Source of the DNA: Halalkalicoccus sp. CG83
GTDB lineage: Archaea > Halobacteriota > Halobacteria > Halobacteriales > Halalkalicoccaceae
Direction: 5' to 3'
DNA: 64,000 bases
NCBI RefSeq assembly: GCF_037081715.1
Contig: NZ_JAZDDH010000002.1
Location: forward strand, 496,001 to 560,000
Shown here: one piece after another, positions 10,038 through 18,848 of the stretch
Layout: each line of letters starts with the position of its first letter
How positions within the stretch are numbered: position 1 is the first letter of the stretch
Made by a program: the position numbers and the translations under genes
The notes under the pieces: generated by a model
Told to the model about the DNA's origin: nothing
The model's database searches: none
Seen by the model: the letters and a program-made list of their open reading frames with translations, nothing else

Positions 10038-10364
10038 ATGTCGGAGATCTCGGGCAGGAGCATGCGGATCGGGCGGCGCGAACTGCTGGGCGCGCTCGTC
10101 GCCGCCGTACTGATAAACCTGATCGGCGCGCTCGGCGTCTTCGCCTTACAGATGGTCCTCAACGTGGCGTGGTCGCCGACGTTCTTCACGCTGCAGGCGC
10201 CGCTCGCGGCGCTCGGGATCATCCTCGCGCTGTGGGTGCTGGTCGTCGCCACCATCGTCGCCTTCGACCGCGTGGATCGGCGTGCGGCTCTCCTCCTCGT
10301 TCCGTACTTCACGTGGGTGAGCTTCGCCGCCGTCCTGAACTACTCGCTCTGGCGGCTGAACTGA
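10038..10364 (+). CDS. TspO/MBR-like membrane protein with apparent internal deletion
   Basis: 108 aa from MSEISGRSMR; a GTG at 10017 and a Met at 10062 are alternatives. From residue 35 the sequence follows TspO closely: FALQMVLNVAWSPTFF, then an aliphatic helix, AFDRVDRRAALLLVPYFTWV and the terminal NYSLWRLN. Residues 16-34 look like the first TspO helix. The usual second segment (the W-x-PPxWVF-PxW block, about 50-60 residues) is absent, without any frameshift, so four helices rather than five are expected. TspO proteins bind porphyrins and sterol-like ligands; the missing block contributes to the pocket, so function is doubtful. Confidence 0.7.
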   Translation: MSEISGRSMRIGRRELLGALVAAVLINLIGALGVFALQMVLNVAWSPTFFTLQAPLAALGIILALWVLVVATIVAFDRVDRRAALLLVPYFTWVSFAAVLNYSLWRLN

Positions 10365-10561
10365 ATGGTTCTGCACGGACTGGGCGAACTCCCCTTCTCG
10401 AGGAACTCAGCCTTGAGGTCGTGGACCTCTCTGTTCAAGAGTCCGCCATAACCCGCGATCTCCGCCATGACCGCTCTTCGAGTCGATCAGGTCGATGAAA
10501 GACGCGAACTGAAACGCTGCAGTGAAGTCCGGAATACACCCTTTAGCAACGGACCACACCG

Positions 10562-10678
10562 TCATGATAGAATCACTCGATCCAGAATATAGACTGTGAA
10601 CCCGATGCCGAGGAGAACCACGATCCCGAGGAGGAACATCTCAGGACTTCCAGACCTGTCAGCGTCATAGAGAATCAT
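10562..10678 (-). CDS. Possible single-span membrane microprotein
   Basis: 38 aa: MILYDADRSGSPEMFLLGIV continuing into a hydrophobic stretch and ending DRVILS. One transmembrane helix is predicted (about residues 15-32). The start is supported by an AT-rich CGTATTATC box 27 bases upstream on the minus strand, the haloarchaeal leaderless spacing. A longer frame reaches 10756 but has no better support. No family recognised. The stretch 10365-10561 between it and the TspO-like gene holds no gene I can support. Confidence 0.4.
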   Translation of the reverse strand: MILYDADRSGSPEMFLLGIVVLLGIGFTVYILDRVILS

Positions 10679-10883
10679 GTGACGTAGAGAGAAGCCGGCG
10701 ATAATACGTTTGTGGCTGCCAGGATCGGGTCGACTGTCTGTTCGGATACCACTCACTCTACGGACTCCAGCCGTTAACAGGGTGAAAGCAGTCGTGAGAT
10801 CTCCTCATACGGTGTCCCGAGGGGACCAGTCGAGCGATTTCCGGATACCGAACGCTTTCCGTCCGCGGGGATCGACTGGCCGC

Positions 10884-12158
10884 GTGAGCAGCCGTCTCCG
10901 CGACCCGAACGTCCGCCGCTGGCTCCTCTGGGGGACGCTTGCGGTCGTCTTTCTGCTCGTCAACGTCTATCGGCTCTCGACGGCGGTGATCACCGAGCAG
11001 CTGATGGCGGCGTTCGCCCTCAGCGGCGCGCAGTTGGGAACGCTCCACGCCGCCTTCTTCTACGTCTACGCGCTCATGCAGATCCCGACTGGCGTGCTCG
11101 CGGATCGCGTCGGACCCCGGCTGACGGCGGCCGCGGGCGCGTTCGTGATGAGTCTCGGGGGGATCTGGTTCGCGCTCGCCGGCTCCTATCCGATGGCGTT
11201 CGCCGCACGGACGCTGATCGGCCTCGGGGGGAGCGTGATCTTCGTCTCGATCCTGAAGTTCTGTGCGAACTGGTTTCGCGCCGACGAGTTCGCGACGGTG
11301 ACCGGCCTCTCGTTCGCGATTTCGGGCGTGGGGGGCGTGCTGGCGACGACGCCGCTCGCGCTCGTTGTCGGGACCGCCGGCTGGCGGACCACGATCGCGT
11401 CGCTCGGTACCGTCGGGCTCGCGTTCGCCGGTCTCACGCTCGCCCTCGTCCGTGACTCGCCCGAGCGGGCCGGTCTCCCCCCGATCGAAGGCGTTCCTGA
11501 ACGTCCGACGCCCTCGATGGCCGAGGTCCGCGAGCACGTCGCGAGGGTGCTTCGCGACCGCTGGACGTGGGTCGTCAGCCTCATGCTGTTCTGCATCACT
11601 GGATTGAACCTCACGCTGTTCGGGCTCTGGGGGATCCCCTACGTCGTCCAGACCTACGGCGTCTCGGTGGCCTACGCGTCAGTGTTCACGCTGCTGGGGA
11701 GCGTCGGCGTGATGGTCGGCCCGCCCGCGATCGGCTGGTTCTCGGATCGCATCGGTCGCCGAACCGAGCTGATGATCGCCAGCGGGACCGGTTACACCGT
11801 CGCGCTCGCGGTCATCGCCGTCGTCGGCGACCCGCCCCTGGTAGTGGTCGCGATTGCCTACTTCCTCGTCGGCTCACTGATGGGCGGGTTCGTGCTGAGC
11901 TACACGATGATGAAGGAGCGCCACCCGGCGGCGGCGAGCGGCATCGCGACCGGCACGATCAACGGTACCGCCTTCCTCGGCGCGGCGGTCCTCCCCACGG
12001 TGATGGGCTGGGCGCTCGACGCCTACTGGACCGGCGAGGTCGTCGACGGCGCACGGGTCTACACCGCGACCGGCTACCGGGTGGCGTTCGCCATCGCCAC
12101 CGCCTGCGGGCTCGTCGCCCTCGTGTGTGCGCTCTGGCTCCACCGCCGCCAGGGTTAG
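10884..12158 (+). CDS. MFS transporter
   Basis: 424 aa from a GTG (SSRLRDPNVRRWLLW). Twelve hydrophobic segments are visible, with the signature loop between helices 2 and 3 (GVLADRVGPRLT) and its repeat in the second half (GWFSDRIGRRTELM). These place it in the major facilitator superfamily. The open frame extends upstream to 10710, but that part is hydrophilic and unlike MFS N-termini, so the GTG was preferred. Substrate is unknown. Its stop overlaps that of the convergent MATE gene. Confidence 0.88.
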   Translation: MSSRLRDPNVRRWLLWGTLAVVFLLVNVYRLSTAVITEQLMAAFALSGAQLGTLHAAFFYVYALMQIPTGVLADRVGPRLTAAAGAFVMSLGGIWFALAGSYPMAFAARTLIGLGGSVIFVSILKFCANWFRADEFATVTGLSFAISGVGGVLATTPLALVVGTAGWRTTIASLGTVGLAFAGLTLALVRDSPERAGLPPIEGVPERPTPSMAEVREHVARVLRDRWTWVVSLMLFCITGLNLTLFGLWGIPYVVQTYGVSVAYASVFTLLGSVGVMVGPPAIGWFSDRIGRRTELMIASGTGYTVALAVIAVVGDPPLVVVAIAYFLVGSLMGGFVLSYTMMKERHPAAASGIATGTINGTAFLGAAVLPTVMGWALDAYWTGEVVDGARVYTATGYRVAFAIATACGLVALVCALWLHRRQG

Positions 12159-13543
12159 TCCTCGTCCCCGACGCTCCCCCGGTCGTGCATCATCTCGGCG
12201 CCTCGATCGAGCCAGTTACGCCGGTAGTAGACCGATCCGACGACGACGTTGCGCCACGCGAAGTCAGCGACGATCGCGACGTAGGCGGCGACGACGCCGT
12301 ACTCCAGTCGAATGCCGAAGACGTAGGCGGTCCCGAGCAGGAAGAGGGCGGTCCCCGTGAGCTTCGCGAGAAAGGGCGAGAGCGTCTCGCTGCCCCCGCG
12401 AAGCGAGCCGGCGATCACCACGTAGAGCGCGATGAGGAACGCCGCGACGCCGTAGGCGCGCGCGAAGCCGACCGCGTAGTCGAGCGTCGTCGGGTCGCGG
12501 GTGAAGGCGAGGACGAACCACTCCGCGCCCGCGACGAGGACGAGGCCGAGGCCGCCGACGGTGAGCACGGCGAGCGCGGCGGCCGCCCAGCCGTCGAAGT
12601 ACGCCCGCTCGGGCTCGCCGCGGCCAAGCGACTGACCGGCGAGGATGCTCGCGGCGGTGCCGTAGCCCCGCGAGAGCGGCGAGGCGAGCTGCTGTTCCAT
12701 CCGCCGGCCGATGTGGTAGGCCGCGTTCACCTCCGTACCGAACGCGAGCAACACGGCGTTGAAGGGGAACTCGGCGATCAGCTCCGTCACCCCTTCGGCG
12801 ACCCGCGGCGCGCTGATCCTCACGAGCTGTCTCGCGATCGTGAGGTCGGCTGGCCGGACGAGCGAGAGCTCGCCTCGCGGGCTCGCGACGACCGCGACGA
12901 GCGCCAGCGCCGCGAGGCTGTCCGAGACGGCGGTCGCGACCGCGATGCCGAGCACCGAGAGCTCCGGGACGGGCCCGAGTCCGAACGCGAACGAGATCGT
13001 CCCGGCGATGTTCAGTACGTTTGCGGCACCGTTGACGTACATCGGCGTTCGAGTGTCGCCCGTGCCCTGGATCGAGCGCGAGGCGATCAACAGCACGTGG
13101 TAGGCGGGCGCCGAGAGGAGGACCACCGCCAGGTAGAGCCCGCCGATCCGGACGACCTCGCGTTCTGCGCCCAGGAGCTCGATCGCGCCGTAGCTGAACA
13201 GCAGTCCGAACAGCACGAAGGGAAGGCCGACGAGGGTGCCGAGCGCGAGCGCCGTCGAGACGGCCTGGTTCCTGTTCGCGTGCGCGCCGCTGCCGGTGTC
13301 CTGGCTCGAGAGCGCGATCGCGCCGTCGCCGACGCCGAGGCCGACCCAGAGCGGGAGCCGGGCGTAGACGTCCGCGAGGCCGACCGCGGCGACGGCGGCC
13401 GGCGAGAAGAAACCCGCGACGATCACGTCGGTCGTGCGCATCAGGGTCCGCAGGACCTGCTCTGCCATCACCGGCCACGAGAGGGCGAACACGCGCCGCC
13501 AGACCGCCAGAACGCGGGCCCGGAGTCCGTCGTTCCCGTCCAC
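12155..13543 (-). CDS. MATE family efflux transporter
   Basis: 462 aa, standard MATE length with about twelve membrane segments in two related halves. Typical features are the N-terminal SWPVMAEQVLRTLMRTTDVI, the QGTGDTRTPMYVN loop ending the first half, and RGYGTAASILAGQSLGRGEP opening the second. MATE proteins export cationic drugs or metabolites using Na+ or H+. It shares stop-codon bases with the convergent MFS gene, so this locus encodes two facing exporters. Substrate unknown. Confidence 0.92.
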   Translation of the reverse strand: MDGNDGLRARVLAVWRRVFALSWPVMAEQVLRTLMRTTDVIVAGFFSPAAVAAVGLADVYARLPLWVGLGVGDGAIALSSQDTGSGAHANRNQAVSTALALGTLVGLPFVLFGLLFSYGAIELLGAEREVVRIGGLYLAVVLLSAPAYHVLLIASRSIQGTGDTRTPMYVNGAANVLNIAGTISFAFGLGPVPELSVLGIAVATAVSDSLAALALVAVVASPRGELSLVRPADLTIARQLVRISAPRVAEGVTELIAEFPFNAVLLAFGTEVNAAYHIGRRMEQQLASPLSRGYGTAASILAGQSLGRGEPERAYFDGWAAAALAVLTVGGLGLVLVAGAEWFVLAFTRDPTTLDYAVGFARAYGVAAFLIALYVVIAGSLRGGSETLSPFLAKLTGTALFLLGTAYVFGIRLEYGVVAAYVAIVADFAWRNVVVGSVYYRRNWLDRGAEMMHDRGSVGDED

Positions 13544-13662
13544 TCGCTCGAGCTACCGGGCCGACGGGTTTGAAGGTTGAGATGGCGGACGCCCGGCCCG
13601 TTGGGCGCGGCTCGATCGAACGGCACGGAACGAAGCCCCGTCGGCTCGACGAGACCGCGGGC

Positions 13663-14424
13663 CTACTCGAAGAGCTTCTCCTCGCGATCGATCTTCTCGA
13701 TCCGTGTAACGTCCTCCTCGTCCAGCTCCAGCTCACGAGCCGCGAGGTTCGCCTCTAGGTGGTCCTCGTCGCTGGCCTTCGGGATCGTCACCACGCTCTC
13801 GAGGCCCGCGAGCCACGCGAGGCTCACCGCCGCCGGCGTCGAGTCGTGCTTCTCGGCGATCTCGCGGAGTTCAGGAACGTCGAACACCGCCCCCTGGGCG
13901 AGCGGCGAGTAGGCGACCAGCACGTGGCCGGCCTCGCGGGCGTACTCGCGGAGCCCGCGCTGGCGGTAGAGGGGATGGCACTCGACCTGGTGGGCGACGA
14001 TCGGCGAGTCGAGGATCGTTCGGGCCTCCTCGAGCTGCTCGGTGGTGAAATTGCTCACGCCGACCTCCTCGATCAGGCCCTCCTCGCGGAGCGCGTCGAA
14101 CGCCGGCAGCGTCCGCTCGGGGTCGTAGGCCTCGATCGGTCGGTGGACGTAGAGCAGCTCCACCGAGTCGAGACCGAGGCGATCGAGGCTCTCCAGGGTG
14201 GTTCGCCGGACGTCCTCGGGCGCGAGGCTGTCGGCCCAGACCTTCGTCGCCACGGTGAGCTCATCGCGGTCGACGTCGGCGCGGGCGATCCCCTCGCCGA
14301 CGACGCGCTCGTTCTCGTAGATCTGGGCGGTGTCGAGGTGTCGATAGCCCAGGTCGATCGCCCGCGTGATCGTCTCGGGATCGTCGATCCCCATCGTCCC
14401 GAGGCCGATCGGTGGAAGCTCCAT
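13663..14424 (-). CDS. Aldo/keto reductase
   Basis: 253 aa. The catalytic tetrad is visible: Asp in GYRHLDTA, Tyr in QIYENERVVGEGI, Lys in VATKVW and His in LLYVHRPIEAYDP. The NADPH-binding C-terminal motif is VVTIPKAS. The protein is a short, cytoplasmic (beta/alpha)8 barrel of the AKR3/AKR5-like type. It reduces aldehydes or ketones with NADPH; the physiological substrate is not evident. Divergent from the DUF2103 gene with 78 bases between starts. Confidence 0.93.
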   Translation of the reverse strand: MELPPIGLGTMGIDDPETITRAIDLGYRHLDTAQIYENERVVGEGIARADVDRDELTVATKVWADSLAPEDVRRTTLESLDRLGLDSVELLYVHRPIEAYDPERTLPAFDALREEGLIEEVGVSNFTTEQLEEARTILDSPIVAHQVECHPLYRQRGLREYAREAGHVLVAYSPLAQGAVFDVPELREIAEKHDSTPAAVSLAWLAGLESVVTIPKASDEDHLEANLAARELELDEEDVTRIEKIDREEKLFE

Positions 14425-14502
14425 ATTCTCGAACTGGGCGCCCCGTTTGAACCGCTGTCGGAAACGGTCGGGTTTTACCTCCGGAACGGCGTACTACGAC
14501 CG

Positions 14503-15228
14503 ATGCGGTGCCGTCACTGCCACTCGGCGCTCGAGAAGCCGGGCGACTACTGTCTGGTCTGTCGCTCGGCGAACGCCGACGGCGTGGTCTGTGAGATCGC
14601 CCGCGACCGGGTCGAGCTGACGATGCTCGACGGCGAGGAGATCCTCGGGCGGACGACGATCACCACCGTCCCCGAGTCGGGCGACCCCGCCGAAGTGGTC
14701 GAGCGGCGTAACTTCGCGGGTCGGGTGGCCGACGAGATCCAGCGAAAGCGCCCCGAGGCGGTCTACGCCGCGGGCGACCGCGAGGTGCTCGCCGAGATCC
14801 GCCGCCAGCTCCACTACGATTTCTATCGCGTCGACGGCGAGGACCCCGTCGAGACGGTGATCGAGCGCCACGGCGAGCCCGCGCTCGCGGTGGTCGAGAC
14901 CCCTCCCGAGGAACGGATCGGCGGCAGCCACTCGACGCTGATCGGCGGCCGTTCCGGGATGAAGGTGATCCACCTCGTCGCGGGCCACCCTCACGTGAAG
15001 AAGGTGATCCCGGGCCCGATCGATGCCGGCGGCAGCGGCTCGCAGTCGGGGCTGCGCGCGAAGGCCACCCGCGCGGGCGAGAACGGCAACGTCCGGCTCC
15101 TCCTGCGTAACGGTTCGAGCGTTCAGGAGAACCGCGTCGTGACGACGGCCCCGGACCGGGAGACGGGCGAGCGGGTTCGGGCCGACCTCAACGGGCTGCT
15201 CGAGGAGGAGGGCTACGGCGTCGGCTGA
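14503..15228 (+). CDS. DUF2103 predicted metal-binding protein
   Basis: 241 aa starting MRCRHCHSALEKPGDYCLVC. The first 20 residues are a zinc ribbon (CxxC and CxxC), followed by a domain with conserved GGRSGMKVIHLVAGHPHVKK and the DAGGSGSQSGLRAKATR patch. This matches the archaeal DUF2103/COG4031 family, whose role is unknown. A TATA-like GTTTTAC box lies about 27 bases before the ATG, so the long upstream frame extension is not translated. Confidence 0.88.
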   Translation: MRCRHCHSALEKPGDYCLVCRSANADGVVCEIARDRVELTMLDGEEILGRTTITTVPESGDPAEVVERRNFAGRVADEIQRKRPEAVYAAGDREVLAEIRRQLHYDFYRVDGEDPVETVIERHGEPALAVVETPPEERIGGSHSTLIGGRSGMKVIHLVAGHPHVKKVIPGPIDAGGSGSQSGLRAKATRAGENGNVRLLLRNGSSVQENRVVTTAPDRETGERVRADLNGLLEEEGYGVG

Positions 15229-15364
15229 TCGAGCGAAAGCGAGTACGGTCGGACGGCACGTCGGGACCTCGCTTCGGCGTGGAAGGCTTCGAGTCGAGGC
15301 GCCGGGCGTGGCCGAGCGCTCGGCGACACCGCCCGTTATATCCGTACGAGTCCTACCGCCGGAC

Positions 15365-16117
15365 ATGCGCGAGCTCGTCTTCACGCTCGACTACGAGCCC
15401 GGGTGCAACGCGGTGGCGGACGCGCTGGCAGACCACCCCGACGCCCGGATCCGCTCCCTGTCGCTGCATGCCACCGCCGAGAGCCTCTGGCGCGTCGACC
15501 ACGCCACCGGACCGCCGGCCGCGCTCGCGGCCATCGAGCGGACCGTTCTGACCGCCGACTACTACGCCGACTGCCTCGCCGCCGAGGACTGTGCGGCCAC
15601 CCAGCGGACCGAGGTGCTCGAACACACCGACGACACGCTCGTCCTCTACTCGTACTGGGAGCGTACGCCCGCCTGTGCGTCCGTCCCCCACATCGCGCTC
15701 GACCACCTCGGCGACGGCGTGCTGTTCGAGACGCGCAACGAGGGGCGCGAGTACACGTGGCGCATCATCCACTCCGGGGCAGGGGACCTACGAGCCTTCT
15801 TCGATGCCCTCGAGGCCGCCGTCGGCGACTGTGCCCAACTGGAGGTGCGCCGGGTGACGCAGGCGCAGGCCGCGGCGTCGGCCTCAGACGCCTCCCCCGG
15901 GATCGACGGCCTGCCGCCCGAGCAACGCGAGGCGCTCAAGGCCGCCGTCGATCACGGCTACTACGAGACGCCGCGGGCGGTCGACGTGAGCGAGCTGGCC
16001 GACCGTCTCGGCGTGCCCCGCTCGACGCTCACGTACCGCCTGCGCCGAGCCGAGGCCCACGTGATGAGCCGATACGTCGGCGACGGGTCGGCGGACGAGC
16101 CGACGCCGGCGCTGTAG
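15365..16117 (+). CDS. HTH-10 (bacterio-opsin activator-like) regulator, possible metal sensor
   Basis: 250 aa. The C-terminal 55 residues (LPPEQREALKAAVDHGYYET through RRAEAHVMSRYV) are the HTH-10 domain of Bat-like haloarchaeal regulators. The N-terminal sensor region has five cysteines (14, 70, 76, 104, 156), unusual for a halophile, with DCLAAEDC and PACASVPHIALDH patches suitable for metal or thiol sensing. It lies 64 bases before a Zn/Cd-type P1B ATPase with a perfect palindrome between them. A TATA-like TTATAT lies about 27 bases before the ATG (leaderless). Metal sensing is inferred. Confidence 0.82.
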   Translation: MRELVFTLDYEPGCNAVADALADHPDARIRSLSLHATAESLWRVDHATGPPAALAAIERTVLTADYYADCLAAEDCAATQRTEVLEHTDDTLVLYSYWERTPACASVPHIALDHLGDGVLFETRNEGREYTWRIIHSGAGDLRAFFDALEAAVGDCAQLEVRRVTQAQAAASASDASPGIDGLPPEQREALKAAVDHGYYETPRAVDVSELADRLGVPRSTLTYRLRRAEAHVMSRYVGDGSADEPTPAL

Positions 16118-16128
16118 ACGGGCCGGGA

Positions 16129-16144
16129 GTTGGAACGTTCCAAC
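16129..16144. promoter_or_regulatory. Perfect 16-bp palindrome upstream of the metal ATPase (candidate operator)
   Basis: GTTGGAACGTTCCAAC is a perfect inverted repeat with no spacer, 38 bases before the ATPase ATG and just upstream of a weak CCTATCC TATA-like element. It also lies 12 bases after the stop of the HTH-10 gene. The position fits activator or repressor binding next to BRE/TATA. A GGGAG Shine-Dalgarno-like run precedes the ATG. Confidence 0.6.
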
Positions 16145-16181
16145 CGAGCCCCTATCCGCCTCACCGCCCTACGAGGGAGTA

Positions 16182-18689
16182 ATGAGCGGGAACGACGCTG
16201 CGGCGGGCCGAGTGGGCGAGGGTGGGCGGACGAGCGAGCGGTCAGTCCGCCTCGGCGTCCCGGACATGGACTGCCCCTCGTGCGCGCAGAAGGTCGATAA
16301 GAGCCTTCAGCGCGTCGATGGCGTCGTCGACGCCGTCCTCCAGCCGACCACCGGTACGGCCACGGTGACGTACGATCCGGAGCGTGCCAACGAGGCGGAC
16401 GTGGTCGCGGCCATCGAGAACGCGGGCTACGAGGTGCTAGGAGGCAGCGAACCGGAGGAGGACGACCGGTCCGGCGGCGTCGACGTCGCGCCCCCCGCCG
16501 AGGTCTGGACGAGTCCCCGCGCGATCAAGACGTGGATCGGGGCGGTGTTCGTCGTGTTCGGTCTCCTCTTCGAGTTCCTCCTCACCGCACAGAACGTCAC
16601 GGTGGCCAGCGTCCTCGGTTATCCGCTCTCGATCGGGGCCGTCCTGTTCCTCGGAGCCGTCGTCACCAGCGGGATCCCGGTCGTCCACAGCGGCTACTAC
16701 TCGGCGCGGAATCGGAGCCTCGACATCGACCTGCTGATGGGGACGGCGATCGTCGCCGCCACGGCCATCGGCTACTTCGTCGAGGCGGCGACGCTGGCCG
16801 TCCTCTTCAGCATCGCCGAGCTGATGGAGGAGTACGCGATGGACCGGGCGCGCGATTCCCTGCGCGAACTGATGGCGCTCTCCCCGGACGAGGCGACCGT
16901 CAGGCGCGACGGCGCGGAGGTGACCGTACCCACGGCGGAGATCGAAGTGGGCGAGACCGTGATCGTGCGCCCCGGCGAGAAGATCCCCCTCGACGGGACG
17001 GTCGTCGAGGGCGAGAGCAGGGCGGGATCGAAGATCCCGCGAGCGAACGGCGACAGCGAGGAGCTTCGCTCCTCGGGTCATGCGAGCGAGCGGAGCCCGC
17101 GAGCAAAAGCCGTGAGCGCGGTCGACCAGTCGCCGATCACCGGCGAGAGCGTTCCCGTCGACAAGGCCGCGGGCGACGAGGTGTACGCCGGCGCGATCAA
17201 CCAGGAGGGCTATCTCGAGGTCAGGGTCACGTCGGTGGCGTCGGACTCCACCCTCTCGCGGATCATCGAGATGGTGCAGGGAGCACAGGCGAAGAAGACC
17301 GACACCGAGCAGTTCGTCGACCGGTTCTCCGGCTACTACACGCCGATCGTGGTCGTGCTGGCGATCCTGACCGCCGCCGTTCCGCCGCTGCTCATCGCCG
17401 AGCCGATCTCGGTCGACGTAGCCGGGTACACGCTCGGCTTCGCCGCCGACTGGCAGACGTGGTTCATCCGCGGGCTTACGCTGTTGGTGATCGCCTGCCC
17501 GTGTGCGTTCGTTATCTCGACGCCCGTCTCGGTGGTGTCGGGGATCACCAGCGCCGCGAAGAACGGCGTCCTGATCAAGGGCGGCACCTACCTCGAGGCG
17601 ATGGGCGAGGTGGACGCCATCGCACTGGACAAGACCGGGACGCTCACCAAGGGCGAGCTCGCCGTCACCGACGTCGTCCCGCTCGGCGACGTCGACGAAG
17701 CCTCCCTGCTTCGCTACGGCGCCGGTCTCGAGCGACGAAGCGAGCATCCGATCGCCGCGGCGATTCTCGCCCGTGCCGAGGAGGGCGACGTCGGTCGCCT
17801 CCCCGAGCCCGACGGGTTCGAGAGCCTGACCGGGCGTGGCATCCGCGGCGAGATCGACGGAGAGACGTACTACGCGGGCAAGCCCGCCCTCTTCGAGGAG
17901 TTGGGGTTCGATCTCTCGAGGACTCGCCGAGCGACTGACGGTGGCTCCGACGCACAGCGCGGGGCGGAGGCTCGTCGGACGCAGCGGTCCGACGGCGGCA
18001 CCGTAGCCGAGAGAGCGACCGCCGCCGGTGGCGAGCGATTCGCCGACGACGCGCTCGCCGCGCTGGAGCGGGAGGGCAAGACGGTCGTCGTCGTCGGGAC
18101 GGAGACGCGGTTACTGGGCGCCATCGCGATCGCGGACGAGGTCCGCCCCGCCTCGAAGCGGGCCGTCGAACGCCTGCACGAACTGGGCGTCGAACGGGTC
18201 GTGATGCTGACCGGCGACAACGAGGGCACGGCCCACGCCATCGCCCGCGAGGTGGGCGTCGACGAGTACCGGGCGGAGCTGCTGCCCGAGGAGAAGGTCG
18301 AGGCCATCGAGTCGCTCCAGGCGGAGTACGGCGACGTGGCGATGGTCGGCGACGGCATCAACGACGCACCCGCACTCGCCACCGCGGAGGTCGGCATCGC
18401 GATGGGGGCGGCCGGCACGGACACGGCGCTAGAGACCGCCGACATCGCCCTGATGGGCGACGACATCGGACGGCTGCCGTATCTGTACGCGCTGTCGCAC
18501 GAGGCCAACAGCGTCATCCGGCAGAACATCTGGGCGAGCCTCGGCACGAAGGCGCTGCTCGCGCTCGGCGTCCCGCTCGGGTTCGTGAGCGTGGCGCTGG
18601 CGGTCATCGTCGGCGACATGGGGATGAGCCTCGGCGTGACGGGGAACGCGCTTCGCCTGGCGCGGATCACGCCGGAGCGGTTCGACTGA
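16182..18689 (+). CDS. Heavy-metal P1B-type ATPase (Zn/Cd class)
   Basis: 835 aa. An N-terminal heavy-metal domain has MDC31-PSC34. The transport helix has C439-P-C441 followed by AFVISTPVS, and the C-terminus has the [10 protein letters not shown] pattern; both fit Zn2+/Cd2+/Pb2+ exporters (ZntA/CadA) rather than Cu+ pumps. The phosphorylated Asp483 is in [11 protein letters not shown], the phosphatase motif is TGES (320-323), and the hinge is [13 protein letters not shown]. Two insertions unlike the family occur: residues 280-312 before TGES, and a low-complexity stretch at about 585-620 in the nucleotide domain. The HTH-10 gene upstream is the likely regulator. Confidence 0.93.
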   Translation: MSGNDAAAGRVGEGGRTSERSVRLGVPDMDCPSCAQKVDKSLQRVDGVVDAVLQPTTGTATVTYDPERANEADVVAAIENAGYEVLGGSEPEEDDRSGGVDVAPPAEVWTSPRAIKTWIGAVFVVFGLLFEFLLTAQNVTVASVLGYPLSIGAVLFLGAVVTSGIPVVHSGYYSARNRSLDIDLLMGTAIVAATAIGYFVEAATLAVLFSIAELMEEYAMDRARDSLRELMALSPDEATVRRDGAEVTVPTAEIEVGETVIVRPGEKIPLDGTVVEGESRAGSKIPRANGDSEELRSSGHASERSPRAKAVSAVDQSPITGESVPVDKAAGDEVYAGAINQEGYLEVRVTSVASDSTLSRIIEMVQGAQAKKTDTEQFVDRFSGYYTPIVVVLAILTAAVPPLLIAEPISVDVAGYTLGFAADWQTWFIRGLTLLVIACPCAFVISTPVSVVSGITSAAKNGVLIKGGTYLEAMGEVDAIALDKTGTLTKGELAVTDVVPLGDVDEASLLRYGAGLERRSEHPIAAAILARAEEGDVGRLPEPDGFESLTGRGIRGEIDGETYYAGKPALFEELGFDLSRTRRATDGGSDAQRGAEARRTQRSDGGTVAERATAAGGERFADDALAALEREGKTVVVVGTETRLLGAIAIADEVRPASKRAVERLHELGVERVVMLTGDNEGTAHAIAREVGVDEYRAELLPEEKVEAIESLQAEYGDVAMVGDGINDAPALATAEVGIAMGAAGTDTALETADIALMGDDIGRLPYLYALSHEANSVIRQNIWASLGTKALLALGVPLGFVSVALAVIVGDMGMSLGVTGNALRLARITPERFD
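17019..17117 (+). repeat. 99-bp palindromic element inserted in frame in the ATPase
   Basis: The 33 codons from 17019 to 17117 interrupt the otherwise conserved VVEGES...[11 protein letters not shown] segment. The element contains two perfect hairpins with three-base loops: GCGGGATC-GAA-GATCCCGC and GAGGAGC-TTC-GCTCCTC. An AGC codon borders it on each side (17016-17018 and 17115-17117), which could be a target duplication. It encodes a hydrophilic Arg/Ser-rich loop. The sequence resembles intergenic palindromes near 18.85 and 57.34 kb rather than coding DNA. Confidence 0.6.
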
Positions 18690-18848
18690 CGTCACGACGG
18701 GGCAGCCGGGAACGCATGACTCGCCCCGTGGAGCGCCTCGACGACGCGAACGAACCAGCCCGGTGTCGTTCGTGCGCACTGGCCGCGACCACAGAGAACG
18801 AGCGGTCGATCCGAACGACCATCGGGAGTGAGGATCGTTTTGGTCCAG

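Noticed and set aside
10340-10468. 42-codon minus-strand ORF (MAEIAGYGGLLNREVHDLKA start)
   Set aside because: Looks protein-like but has no promoter, overlaps the end of the TspO-like gene and no family could be recognised; too weak to list.
11567-13573. 668-aa Arg-rich open frame across MFS and MATE genes
   Set aside because: Low-complexity Arg/Asp/Gly composition typical of out-of-frame translation; both real genes have clear family motifs.
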